A stretch of DNA of 64,000 nt, taken from contig NZ_JAQQXQ010000012.1 of assembly GCF_028595285.1 (NCBI RefSeq), forward strand, positions 1 to 64,000, in the 5' to 3' direction. Both the position numbers and the translations under genes were made by a program. This document shows, one piece after another, positions 52,755-61,081 of this stretch (position 1 is the stretch's first letter; each line of letters opens with the position of its first letter). Origin of the DNA: Erythrobacter fulvus (GTDB taxonomy: Bacteria > Pseudomonadota > Alphaproteobacteria > Sphingomonadales > Sphingomonadaceae). Below the pieces are notes generated by a model that was not told where the DNA came from, searched no databases, and was given only the letters and a program-made list of their open reading frames with translations.

Positions 52755-54541
52755 GCCTTCAGGTGCTCTCGCACCACCGCAACGAAATCCGCGCCCCAAG
52801 TCTCCAGCTTCTTTGCCCCCACACCCGGTATCGTCCCCAGTTCACCGAGGGTTTCGGGGCACCGGTGCGCCATGTCGCGCAGCACCGAATCATGGAAGAT
52901 GATATAGGCCGGAATGCCATGCTCGCTGGCCAGCGCCTTGCGCTTGTCGCGCAGCGCCTCAAACAATGGATTGCCGACCGGATTGGGTGCTGTATCCCCG
53001 CGCGAACGGCGGGTGCGGCGGGCGCGGGGCGGCGGTTCGACCAGAGCGACGGTCTGTTCGCCCTTGAGCACCGGGCGAGCCTCCGGCCCCAGCATCAGTC
53101 CCCCGTGTTCGGTGGCGGCCAGCATCCCGCGGGCCAGCAGCGTGCGGGCAAGCGGACGCAACAATGCCGCTTCGGCGGTATCGACAATGCCGAACACCGA
53201 CAGCGCATCGTGCCCGCGCGCGGTGATGCGTTCGTCGCTCTGCCCGGTCAGCACCTTCTCGACATGCCCGATGCCGTAGCTTTGACCGGTGCGATAGACG
53301 GCCGAAAGCAGCTTGCGCGCCAGTTCACCTGCCTCGACGATCTTAGGCGGATCGAGGCAATTGTCGCAGTTTCCGCATGTCGCGGGCGGATCCTCGCCGA
53401 AATGCCGGAGCAGGATTGCACGGCGGCAATCGGCTGTCTCGACCAGTGCGGCAAGGCTGTTGAGCCGTGTCTGCTCGCCCGCCAAGCGTTCGGGTTCGAC
53501 ATCGCCCAACCGTTGCCGCGCGAGCGAGAAGTCGCTTGCACCCCAGAACAGGTGCGCTTCGGCAGGATCACCGTCGCGCCCGGCGCGGCCGGTTTCCTGA
53601 TAATAGGCCTCGATCGACTTGGGCAGCCCGGCGTGGATCACGAAGCGCACGTCGGGCTTGTCGATCCCCATGCCGAAAGCGATCGTGGCGACCATCACCA
53701 TGTTTTCCGAAGCGACGAACTGCGCCTGAACGGCTGCGCGGCGCTGGGGATCGAGGCCGGCATGATAGAACCCGGCTTCGCGGCCCGTTCGGGCAATCTG
53801 GGCCGCCAGATCCTCGGTCTGTTTGCGGCTTGGCGCGTAGACGATGCCTGCGCCGGGCAAGCGTTGGAGAAGATCGGCAATCTGGCGCGAACCGTTGTTG
53901 CGCAGGGTGATCGCGTAACGGATGTTCGGACGATCGAACCCGGCAACGATCAGGCCATCGCCGGGAATGCCCAGCTGGCGCAGGACATCGGCGCGGGTTG
54001 CCTGATCGGCGGTAGCCGTGAGCGCGAGGCGGGGGACGTCGGGAAACCGGTCGAGCACAGGGCGCAGGGCACGATAATCGGGGCGGAAGTCATGCCCCCA
54101 CTCGGACACGCAATGCGCCTCGTCGATGGCGAACAGCGCAATCCGCGTGCGTTCGAGCAGGTTCTGGAAACCTTCGGTCGATGCGCGTTCGGGAGCCACG
54201 TAAAGCAGATCGAGTTCACCACTGCGCAACGCCCCGGCAGTGGCGGCATTGTCTGCATCAGCAGACGTCATCGACGCTGCGCGAATTCCCGCAGCATGGG
54301 CCGAACGGATCTGGTCGTGCATCAGCGCAATCAAGGGCGAGATGACAATCGCCGTTCCGGCCCGGGCGAGCGCCGGGATCTGGTAGCACAGGCTCTTGCC
54401 TGCACCAGTCGGCATCAGCGCCAGCGTGTGTTCGCCGCGCATGACCCGCCCGATCACGGCCTCTTGCTGACCGCGAAAGCCGGCATAGCCGAAAGTGCGC
54501 CGGAGGATTTCGTGAAGGTCGGGAGAGGCAGCCGCGTGCAT
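52751..54541 (-). CDS. recQ: ATP-dependent DNA helicase RecQ
   Basis: A 596-residue RecQ. Motif 0 FGYAGFRGQQEAV, Walker A PTGAGKSLCYQIPAL, DEAH box in AIDEAHCVSEWGHDFRPDY, motif VI YYQETGRAGRDG; the zinc region has CGNCDNC; the RQC winged helix follows, and the C-terminal HRDC domain begins at about LFEALRDKRKALASE. It takes part in recombination repair and replication restart. Full length for the family. Confidence 0.97.
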   Translation of the reverse strand: MHAAASPDLHEILRRTFGYAGFRGQQEAVIGRVMRGEHTLALMPTGAGKSLCYQIPALARAGTAIVISPLIALMHDQIRSAHAAGIRAASMTSADADNAATAGALRSGELDLLYVAPERASTEGFQNLLERTRIALFAIDEAHCVSEWGHDFRPDYRALRPVLDRFPDVPRLALTATADQATRADVLRQLGIPGDGLIVAGFDRPNIRYAITLRNNGSRQIADLLQRLPGAGIVYAPSRKQTEDLAAQIARTGREAGFYHAGLDPQRRAAVQAQFVASENMVMVATIAFGMGIDKPDVRFVIHAGLPKSIEAYYQETGRAGRDGDPAEAHLFWGASDFSLARQRLGDVEPERLAGEQTRLNSLAALVETADCRRAILLRHFGEDPPATCGNCDNCLDPPKIVEAGELARKLLSAVYRTGQSYGIGHVEKVLTGQSDERITARGHDALSVFGIVDTAEAALLRPLARTLLARGMLAATEHGGLMLGPEARPVLKGEQTVALVEPPPRARRTRRSRGDTAPNPVGNPLFEALRDKRKALASEHGIPAYIIFHDSVLRDMAHRCPETLGELGTIPGVGAKKLETWGADFVAVVREHLKA

Positions 54542-54602
54542 GCCGCGGCCCTAGCCGATTGATTTGCACGAAGGCACCCGCGGGACGGGCGCTATCGACG
54601 GA

Positions 54603-55169
54603 TTATCCGGCAGCGGCAGCCTTTGCAGCGGCAAGGTCAACCACGTCACCCCTGCCAAGGCCGGTACCCAGATCGCTGCCGGGCGTGACGATCGTGCCAT
54701 CCGCGCGCTTGCCGAGATTTTCCGGACGGGTCAGCCACAGATCCTGCGGGCCGAGGATCCGGCCGTCATGCGCAAGAATCGAAACCGGACCGATCGGCAA
54801 CCGGTCCCGTTCGTCCACCAGAACCGGGTCTTCAACAACCTGTTCGGTGCCGTATTTCTGGCCCCATTGGCGCAGCGCGAGCATCGCAGGAAGCAGATCA
54901 AGTCCCTTCTCTGTCAGGCGGTATTCGATCTTGCGGCGATCATCGGCGCAGGGTTCGCGCTTGAGGATGCCATGCTCGACCAGCTTGGCGAGGCGGTTCG
55001 ACAGGATGTTGCGGGCGATCCCGAGTTCGCTCAGGAATTCCTCGAAGTGCTTGAGACCGTTGAAACTCGCACGCAGGATCATGAACGACCAGCGTTCACC
55101 CATCACCTCAAGCGCCTGCGGAAGTCCGCATTCAATGAGGTCGCGCAGCGGTTCTCTCAATTCGCCCAT
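54603..55169 (-). CDS. HxlR-family transcriptional regulator
   Basis: A 188-residue regulator. The winged-helix HxlR domain spans about 15-105: ECGLPQALEVMGERWSFMILR (usual 'W.l.IL..L...RF.el'), GIARNILSNRLAKLVEHGIL and EYRLTEKGLDLLPAM. The C-terminal 70 residues are an added beta-rich part seen in some sphingomonad members. The usual cysteine of HypR/HxlR redox sensors could be the Cys in ECGLP. It is divergent from the CC_3452-type gene, and the 207-bp gap contains inverted repeats fit for an operator. Confidence 0.9.
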   Translation of the reverse strand: MGELREPLRDLIECGLPQALEVMGERWSFMILRASFNGLKHFEEFLSELGIARNILSNRLAKLVEHGILKREPCADDRRKIEYRLTEKGLDLLPAMLALRQWGQKYGTEQVVEDPVLVDERDRLPIGPVSILAHDGRILGPQDLWLTRPENLGKRADGTIVTPGSDLGTGLGRGDVVDLAAAKAAAAG

Positions 55170-55241
55170 CGTTCAGTCCCTTCCCCTTGCGGGGTCATGT
55201 GTAACCGCTTTTGCGGGCAGTCACAAAAAAATTTCAGTTTT

Positions 55242-55287
55242 CAGTTGCAACCAGAAACCTAGGTGATTAGGTGGCGAATAGCAACTG
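55242..55287. promoter_or_regulatory. Candidate HxlR operator
   Basis: CAGTTGC at 55242-55248 and its exact complement GCAACTG at 55281-55287 frame a 32-bp centre; the left arm is part of the palindrome GTTGCAAC at 55245-55252. It lies between the divergent regulator and its neighbour. No binding data; inferred from position. Confidence 0.45.
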
Positions 55288-55376
55288 GTTTTGATTCGAA
55301 ATGTTGCGTTGCAAAATGCAAGGCAAACCCCCAAAGCGCAGCGCGCCCAAAATACTATAACGAAAGGACGTCCCCG

Positions 55377-55721
55377 ATGACCAACACCCTCTCCCTTCCC
55401 CGCACCGGCAAGTTTGCCGTGCTCGCTTCGGCTGTGCTCTACACCGCCATGACCTTCGGCGTCGCAACGTCGACTCCGGCGGCGAATGCTGCGGGCAGCG
55501 CCTATTACAGCGCCACGCTGGCGGCTCCTGCCGGCGAAGATCGCGTGGTTGCCGGCGGTGTCGCCTGGGCCTGCGAAGGCACCACCTGCGTCGCCAACAA
55601 GACCAGCGCGCGCGCGCTGCGCGTGTGCCGCGGCCTCAACCGGAAGTTCGGCGAAATCGCTTCTTTCTCGGCCAATGGCGAAGAGCTGGGCGCGGAAGAA
55701 CTGGCCAAGTGCAACGGCTGA
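55377..55721 (+). CDS. CC_3452-family small secreted protein
   Basis: A 114-residue exported protein with signal peptide cut around AANA|AG. The mature part (AYYSATLAAPAGEDRVVAGGVAWACEGTTCVA...) with four cysteines (WACEG, TTCVA, RVCRG, AKCNG) fits the small family first noted as Caulobacter CC_3452, common in sphingomonads. Function unknown; often strongly expressed. AAGGA lies nine bases before the ATG at 55377. Two strong hairpins, the second a terminator, follow. Confidence 0.87.
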   Translation: MTNTLSLPRTGKFAVLASAVLYTAMTFGVATSTPAANAAGSAYYSATLAAPAGEDRVVAGGVAWACEGTTCVANKTSARALRVCRGLNRKFGEIASFSANGEELGAEELAKCNG

Positions 55722-55744
55722 TCAGGGCCGACAATTGATCCCCG

Positions 55745-55828
55745 CCGTCCGGGCACCTCTCCAGCCCGGACGGACTTCCACAACCCCCGGCGCGCTTTCC
55801 CCGAGGCGCGACCGGGGGTTTGTTTTTT
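55745..55828 (+). terminator. Double hairpin terminator
   Basis: First stem CCGTCCGGG/CCCGGACGG (55745-55773); second stem AACCCCCGG...CCGGGGGTT with inner CGCGC/GCGCG (55782-55820), followed by TGTTTTTT. It ends the CC_3452-type transcript. Confidence 0.9.
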
Positions 55829-55845
55829 GGCGGGCTATTGTGTTC

Positions 55846-55910
55846 CGCACGCCATCCGGCGTGCGACATCCTCGCTCACACGCCCTGCGGGCGCGTCGCT
55901 GCGGGCGGCC
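55846..55910 (+). repeat. Structured dispersed repeat, copy B
   Basis: Stem-loop CGCACGCC-ATCC-GGCGTGCG, linker ACATCCTCGCTCACA, stem-loop CGCCC-TGC-GGGCG, tail CGTCGCTGCGGGCGGCC. Linker and tail are identical to copy A (48934-49001, minus) while both stems differ by paired changes. It starts 18 bp after the terminator T-run. Confidence 0.7.
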
Positions 55911-56001
55911 ATGCAGGTGTGCTTCGCACGTCTGCGCCTTTGGCTTCGACTCCGGCCTTGCGGCGCCTTCGGCGCCAAACCAGTGCATTACCGCTCGCTG
56001 G

Positions 56002-56604
56002 TTACAACAATCCCGCTTCCACCAGCGCGGCCTCGAGCCCGGCGGCGTCGGTGAAGAGGTGCGCGGTCCAGCCCCTCGCCCTTGCTGCTTCGATGTTGGC
56101 GAGGTTGTCATCGGTGAAGAACAGCGCGGCACCCTTGTGTCCGCTGCGTTGCTCGACGATTTCGTAAATCCGCGGTTCGGGCTTGGCGATCTTCTCCACT
56201 CCCGAGACAATGATATCCTCGAAGTGGTCGAAAATCGGCTGGTTCGGACGAAACCCCGCCCAGAACTCGTCGCCGAAATTGGTCAGACAGTAGAGCGGAA
56301 CGCCAGCCTGCGCGAGCCGTTCGACCAGTTCGTGCGAGCCCTCCACCGGTCCCGTCACGGTTTCGTTGAAGCGCGCGGCATAGGCGCGGATATGCACTTC
56401 ATATTGCGGGAACAGCGCGATCCGTTCGGGCACCATGTCGGCCAGCGCGCGGCCGCGATCATGTTCGAAATGCCATTCCTCGGTCACGACATTGGCAAGA
56501 AACCAGTCCAGCTCTTCCCGGTCTTCGATCAGCTTTTCGAACAGCGCCGAGAGCTGCCAATGGAACAGCACCCGCCCGATATCGAAGACCACCGCCTGGC
56601 TCAC
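56002..56604 (-). CDS. HAD-superfamily hydrolase, YihX-like
   Basis: A 200-residue HAD hydrolase. Motif I is VVFDIGRVLFHW: the nucleophile Asp is present but the second Asp is Gly, as in YihX-type glucose-1-phosphatases (FDLGNV). Motif II CLTNFGDEF, motif III Lys in KIAKPEPRIYE, motif IV FFTDDNLANIEAA. The cap is a four-helix type 1. Likely substrate is a small phosphoester; not known. It is convergent to the CC_3452-type gene. Confidence 0.87.
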   Translation of the reverse strand: MSQAVVFDIGRVLFHWQLSALFEKLIEDREELDWFLANVVTEEWHFEHDRGRALADMVPERIALFPQYEVHIRAYAARFNETVTGPVEGSHELVERLAQAGVPLYCLTNFGDEFWAGFRPNQPIFDHFEDIIVSGVEKIAKPEPRIYEIVEQRSGHKGAALFFTDDNLANIEAARARGWTAHLFTDAAGLEAALVEAGLL

Positions 56605-56704
56605 GCCCGCCTGCTCCTTAAATGGTTTCGGCCCGCGCTCCGTTAAGGAGGCGGGCCGCCTGTTTGCCTGGCCGCCACCACTCGGCAGCCGGCCCGCGCA
56701 TCAA

Positions 56705-56830
56705 TCAGCCCTGGCGGGCCTTGAAACGACGGTTGGTCTTGTTGATCACGTAGGTGCGGCCGCGGCGACGGATCACGCGGTTGTCGCGGTGGCGACCCTT
56801 CAGCGACTTGAGGCTGTTGACGATCTTCAT
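56705..56830 (-). CDS. rpmJ: 50S ribosomal protein L36 (type without the zinc cysteines)
   Basis: A 41-residue basic protein, [19 protein letters not shown]..., then [21 protein letters not shown]. This is the L36 form that lacks the C-x2-C...C...H zinc site, common in alphaproteobacteria. Read directly from the sequence. A GC inverted repeat (CGGCCCGC/GCGGGCCG) lies between it and the HAD gene. Confidence 0.95.
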   Translation of the reverse strand: MKIVNSLKSLKGRHRDNRVIRRRGRTYVINKTNRRFKARQG

Positions 56831-56917
56831 TTCATATCTCTCAAATGACAAACGCGCCGGAAGCAGGTCCGACGCGCGGAAATCTGGATGCGCCGTTAGC
56901 GACTGCCGGGACTTTCG

Positions 56918-57958
56918 TCAACGCGAAGAGTCGTCGAGATGGCCCCGTATTGCCGCCAATTTGCGCTCCCATGCCAGCGCATGGGCGATAATCCTGTCGA
57001 GATCGGCGTGTGCAGGCACCCAGCCAAGCGTCGCCTTGAGCCGCGAGGGATCGGAAATCAGCGAATCGGGATCTCCCGCGCGGCGACCCTCAATGCGGCG
57101 GTTAAGCTTGCGATTCGTCACACGGTCGACCGCGTCGAGCACCTCGTTGACGGAAAACCCCCGGCCATAGCCGCAATTCATCGTCAACGACCGTGCGGGA
57201 TCGGCAATCAGCGCCTCCAGCGTCAGCACATGCGCGGCGGCAAGATCGCTGACGTGGATGTAATCGCGCACCCCCGTGCCGTCGGGCGTGGCGTAATCGG
57301 TGCCGAACACGCTCACCGATTCGCGCATACCCAGCGCCGCCTCGATCGCCACCTTGATAAGATGCGTCGCCCCTGCGGTCGACTGGCCGCTACGCGCCTG
57401 CGGATCGGCCCCTGCGACATTGAAATAGCGCAGCACGCCATAGTTGAGCGGATGAGCGGCGGCGACGTCGGCCAGCATCTGCTCGGTCATCAGCTTCGAC
57501 CAGCCGTAAGGATTGATCGGGCGCTGCGGGGTGCTTTCCGACACGGCGGCGACATTCGGGATGCCGTAAGTCGCCGCGGTCGAGGAAAAGATGAAATGCG
57601 GCACCCCCGCCGCAACCGCCGCCGCAACCAGTGCGCGGCTTTTCGCCGTGTTGTTGTGATAATACTTGAGCGGATCAGCGACGCTTTCGGGCACCACGAT
57701 CGAACCGGCGAAGTGCATGATCCCGCCGCGCCCGGCACCCATGCCCTGCTCCGCGAAGATGCGCGCCAGAAGATCGGCATCCTCGACGTCGCCCTCATAC
57801 AGCGGCACGCCCTCCGGGACAGCGAAGCGGAAACCGGTCGACAGGTTGTCGATCACCGCCACCGGCCAGCCCGCGTCCACAAGCGCGAGCACGGCGTGGC
57901 TGCCAATATAGCCTGCGCCGCCGGTCACCAGCACAGGGGGTTTGATATGCAACGTCAT
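56918..57958 (-). CDS. galE: UDP-glucose 4-epimerase
   Basis: A 346-residue extended short-chain dehydrogenase that interconverts UDP-glucose and UDP-galactose. NAD loop VTGGAGYIGSHAVLAL, catalytic Ser/Thr in FSSTAATYG, catalytic Tyr-x3-Lys in YGWSK, and YFNVAGADP. Full length for bacterial GalE. Probably supplies sugars for lipopolysaccharide or exopolysaccharide. It stands alone, divergent from the DUF4136-like gene. Confidence 0.95.
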   Translation of the reverse strand: MTLHIKPPVLVTGGAGYIGSHAVLALVDAGWPVAVIDNLSTGFRFAVPEGVPLYEGDVEDADLLARIFAEQGMGAGRGGIMHFAGSIVVPESVADPLKYYHNNTAKSRALVAAAVAAGVPHFIFSSTAATYGIPNVAAVSESTPQRPINPYGWSKLMTEQMLADVAAAHPLNYGVLRYFNVAGADPQARSGQSTAGATHLIKVAIEAALGMRESVSVFGTDYATPDGTGVRDYIHVSDLAAAHVLTLEALIADPARSLTMNCGYGRGFSVNEVLDAVDRVTNRKLNRRIEGRRAGDPDSLISDPSRLKATLGWVPAHADLDRIIAHALAWERKLAAIRGHLDDSSR

Positions 57959-58077
57959 GGGAGCCGCCCGTAGCAGGAAAGCGATGACAAAACGTCAATA
58001 TTTCACGCCCATCACCGGCAAGCTGTGCATCGCACGGCGAACCGCCTATGACTAAGGCCGAGAAAGGAACCCCAGCC

Positions 58078-58710
58078 ATGCGTCCCATCCGCCTGCTTGC
58101 CCCCGCCGCCGTTGGTGCCGCCGCGCTGGCGTTGTCGGCCTGCGCAACCACTCCTTACACCGGCCCGGTCGAAGTCACCCGCTTTGTCGCTCCCGATCCC
58201 GCGGGGCTCGGCGCCGGGCCGCTTGTCGTCTATTTCCCCGACGAGGTGTCCAATGCCGTCGCAAGGACTGCGATGAAGACGGCGGTCGAACGCGAGCTTG
58301 CCGCGCTCGGCTATTCCATTGTCGCGCAGGAAGGCCCCGGAATCCAGGTCGCCGCCGTGCGCACCAGCCGTACCGGCATCGCCGCGATCGAGGACGGGCG
58401 CGGCCCGGTCAGCGTCGGTGTCGGCGGGCAGACCGGCAGCTTCGGATCGGGCCTCGGCATGGGCGTGGGCATCAACCTGGGCGGCGGGCGCGAAAGCCCC
58501 AGCGTGCTGACCGATCTTTCGGTGCGCATCACCCGCGCCGACGGCGAAACCCTGTGGGAAGGCCGCTCCCAGATCGCCACCGGAGTCAAATCGCCTTATT
58601 CGCAGATCGACGCCAGCGCGCGCACGCTTGCGGCGGGGTTGTTCAAGGACTTCCCGGGTGGCAATGGCGAGACCGTGACGATCAACGTCAAGAAGCTTCA
58701 AGGAAACTGA
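58078..58710 (+). CDS. DUF4136-like lipoprotein, second copy
   Basis: A 210-residue lipoprotein (lipobox LSACA) of the DUF4136 type: EVTRFVAPD, a helix before LAALGYSIV, a Gly-rich flexible loop [24 protein letters not shown], and the end [17 protein letters not shown], very like the end of the protein at 19723-20391 (FPGHSGETLRITI). The two are likely paralogues with different loop composition. AAAGGAA lies upstream of ATG 58078. Its TGA overlaps the ATG of the peptidase gene (TGATG). Confidence 0.82.
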   Translation: MRPIRLLAPAAVGAAALALSACATTPYTGPVEVTRFVAPDPAGLGAGPLVVYFPDEVSNAVARTAMKTAVERELAALGYSIVAQEGPGIQVAAVRTSRTGIAAIEDGRGPVSVGVGGQTGSFGSGLGMGVGINLGGGRESPSVLTDLSVRITRADGETLWEGRSQIATGVKSPYSQIDASARTLAAGLFKDFPGGNGETVTINVKKLQGN

Positions 58711-59849
58711 TGACCTCTCTCTACGTGGATGCCGCTTTCGACAGCGGCAATATCGAAGTGCTGTCGATCGACGGTCGCACCGCGCGGCTTGCGATCCGGA
58801 ACGACAAGGATTCCGAATTCTTCCAGTGGTTCCACTTCCGCGTCGCGGCGAGCGCGGGCGAGGAAGTCGTGCTCAAGATCACCGGCCTCAATGCCAGCGC
58901 CTATCCAGGCGGCTGGCCGGATTACGATGCCTGCGTTTCGGAGGACCGCGAATACTGGGCCCGCGCCAAGAGCAGCTTTGACAAGGACGAGGATGGCGGC
59001 ACGCTGACGATCCGTTACCTCCCCGCGTCCGACATCTTCTGGTGCGCCTACTTCGCGCCTTTTTCGATGGAGCGTCATCACGATTTGGTGGCGGACGTCG
59101 CCGCAAGCGAGGGCGTGGATTATGTCCGGCTCGGCACCACGCTCGACGGCCAGCCGATCGACTGCCTCGAAATGGGCGAAGGCGACGTGAAGGTGTGGCT
59201 CTACGCACGCCAGCATCCGGGCGAAACCCAGGCCGAATGGTGGATGGAGGGCGCGCTGGAGTGCCTGATCGACCCGGCCGATCCGGTCGCGCGCGCGCTG
59301 AGAGCGAAATGCCGCATCCATGTTGTGCCCAATTGCAACCCCGATGGTTCGCGCCGTGGGCATTTGCGAACCAATGCGGTTGGCGCAAATCTCAACCGAG
59401 AATGGGCCGAACCGTCGCCTGAAAGGTCGCCCGAAGTGCTCGCCATCCGCAACCGGATGGACGCAACCGGGGTCGATTTTGCCATGGACGTTCACGCCGA
59501 CGAGGCGATCCCTGCGGTGTTCCTCGCCGGGTTCGAAGGCATTCCGTCGTGGACGCAGGCACAGGGCGAAGGTTTCTATCGCTACCAGTCGATCCTCGAC
59601 CGCCGCACGCCCGATTTCCAGACGAAGCTCGGCTATCCCAAAGCCGCGGCCGGCAAGGCCAATCTGTCGATGAGCACCAACCAGCTTGCCGAACGCTTCG
59701 GCGCGGTCGCGATGACGCTGGAGATGCCCTACAAGGATCTGGCCGACTTCCCCGAACCCGAACAAGGCTGGTCGCCAGAGCGCTGCAAGCTGCTGGGCCG
59801 CGAATGTCTTGCTGCCCTGCTCGAGTGGCTGGAGACGCGGGAAGCCTGA
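58710..59849 (+). CDS. M14-family cytosolic carboxypeptidase
   Basis: A 379-residue zinc carboxypeptidase of the CCP-like M14 subfamily. The N-terminal beta-sandwich domain at about 1-115 ([19 protein letters not shown]) is that of cytosolic carboxypeptidases. Zinc ligands are His and Glu in RQHPGETQ and a later His in DVHADE; the catalytic Glu is in MTLEMPYKD. No signal peptide, so cytoplasmic. The substrate in bacteria is unknown. It is coupled to the DUF4136-like gene by a TGATG overlap. Confidence 0.92.
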   Translation: MTSLYVDAAFDSGNIEVLSIDGRTARLAIRNDKDSEFFQWFHFRVAASAGEEVVLKITGLNASAYPGGWPDYDACVSEDREYWARAKSSFDKDEDGGTLTIRYLPASDIFWCAYFAPFSMERHHDLVADVAASEGVDYVRLGTTLDGQPIDCLEMGEGDVKVWLYARQHPGETQAEWWMEGALECLIDPADPVARALRAKCRIHVVPNCNPDGSRRGHLRTNAVGANLNREWAEPSPERSPEVLAIRNRMDATGVDFAMDVHADEAIPAVFLAGFEGIPSWTQAQGEGFYRYQSILDRRTPDFQTKLGYPKAAAGKANLSMSTNQLAERFGAVAMTLEMPYKDLADFPEPEQGWSPERCKLLGRECLAALLEWLETREA

Positions 59850-59930
59850 GGCTGGCCTTACAGACCCTGCGATTCCTCTTGAACCAGGCGGTGTGCTATC
59901 GACCGCGTGAACGGGATGAGGGGACGCACA

Positions 59931-60656
59931 ATGGCACAGCAAGGTGATTTTCGGAACCGTCGGACGGCACTCGCGGGAATCGGGGCCGTATCGCTGACCA
60001 TGCTCTGGTCTTCAGCTGTGGCGGCGCAGGGTCTTGGCGGGCTGCGGATCGGCGGCAGGAAAGCGGGCGGCGGCCTGTCTGCCTTGCTCGGCAGGGCCAC
60101 CGACTCCGCGCTCGACAAGCTGGCCCAACCGGGTGCGTTCTTCAGTGACGAGGACGTGCGCATCGGCCTGCCGCTGCTCGGCAAGCTGGGTGGCGGGCGT
60201 GGCGGATTGCTCGGCACGGTCATGGGTGCCGGCAGCCGACTGGGCCTGCTCGACGGATTGACCCGGGGAATCAACGATGCCGCCGGGGTCGCCGCCGGAG
60301 AGGCCAAACCGATTTTCCGCGAGGCGATCGACGGGCTTTCGTTCAACGATGCGCCAGATATCATCCGTCAGGACGACGGCGGCACGCAATATCTGCGCTC
60401 CTCGGCCAATGACCGGCTCCATTCCCGGCTCGAACCGCTGATCGACAGCGCGCTGGGCGATGCCGGGATCCATCGCGAGGTTGACAAGCTGGGACAGCAA
60501 CACGCCTTCATCCGCGAGGCGGGCCTCAACCGTGAGACCCTCAACCGCTCGGTCACCGATCAGGGGCTGGACGGCATCTTCACCTATATCGGGCGCGAAG
60601 AACGCGGTTTCCGCAAGAACCCGCTGGGCGCGCTGGGCAACCTGCTCGGAAATTAA
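59931..60656 (+). CDS. DUF4197 exported protein
   Basis: A 241-residue protein with an Arg-rich N-terminus (FRNRRTALAGIGAVSL) and hydrophobic stretch, so probably exported, possibly by the Tat path although the twin-Arg motif is weak. The mature part fits DUF4197: ALLGRATDSALDKLAQPGAFFSDEDVRIGLP, then long helices and GLDGIFTYIGREERGFRKNP. Function unknown. ATG 59931 after GAGGGGA is preferred to the GTG at 59907. It ends in a 4-bp overlap with the convergent cdd. Confidence 0.85.
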   Translation: MAQQGDFRNRRTALAGIGAVSLTMLWSSAVAAQGLGGLRIGGRKAGGGLSALLGRATDSALDKLAQPGAFFSDEDVRIGLPLLGKLGGGRGGLLGTVMGAGSRLGLLDGLTRGINDAAGVAAGEAKPIFREAIDGLSFNDAPDIIRQDDGGTQYLRSSANDRLHSRLEPLIDSALGDAGIHREVDKLGQQHAFIREAGLNRETLNRSVTDQGLDGIFTYIGREERGFRKNPLGALGNLLGN

Positions 60657-61081
60657 AGCCCGAGATTGGCAGGCCCGAAAGCGTGTGGCAGCAGGGTGGA
60701 GAGCGGCACGCGCCGCACATCGTCGCGGCTGACGCATAGCACCAGTGGATCGCTGCCTCCGAGCGCTGCGACTTCGTTGAGCACCTGACGGCAGCGCCCG
60801 CACGGCGTGATCGGTTCGGCCCCGGCCTTGAGGCCCACCACCGCGACCGCTATCAGGCCGCCGCGCCGCCCCTCGCCAAGCGCCTTGGCCACCGCGACCG
60901 TCTCGGCGCACAGGGCAAGGCCGTAGCTGGCGTTCTCGACATTGCAGCCGGTGATCACCGCGCCGTCATCAAACAGCAGCGCCGCGCCCACCGGATAGTC
61001 CGAATAGGGGGCATAGGCGTTTTCGGCGGCAGCGAAGGCTGCGTCGATCAGCGCCTTTTCCTGCTCGGTATCGAGGCTCAT
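60653..61081 (-). CDS. cdd: Cytidine deaminase
   Basis: A 142-residue small tetrameric cytidine deaminase for pyrimidine salvage. The substrate region is YAPYSDYPVGAALL; the catalytic Cys-Ala-Glu motif is ALCAETVAVAKAL, and the other zinc ligands are in PCGRCRQVLNE. The frame extends upstream, but ATG 61081 begins the domain and overlaps the GH25-like stop by 4 bp (ATGA). Confidence 0.96.
   Translation of the reverse strand: MSLDTEQEKALIDAAFAAAENAYAPYSDYPVGAALLFDDGAVITGCNVENASYGLALCAETVAVAKALGEGRRGGLIAVAVVGLKAGAEPITPCGRCRQVLNEVAALGGSDPLVLCVSRDDVRRVPLSTLLPHAFGPANLGL

Noticed and set aside
52478..54562. 694-residue plus-strand open frame
   Set aside because: Antisense of recQ; only the opposite strand carries helicase motifs.
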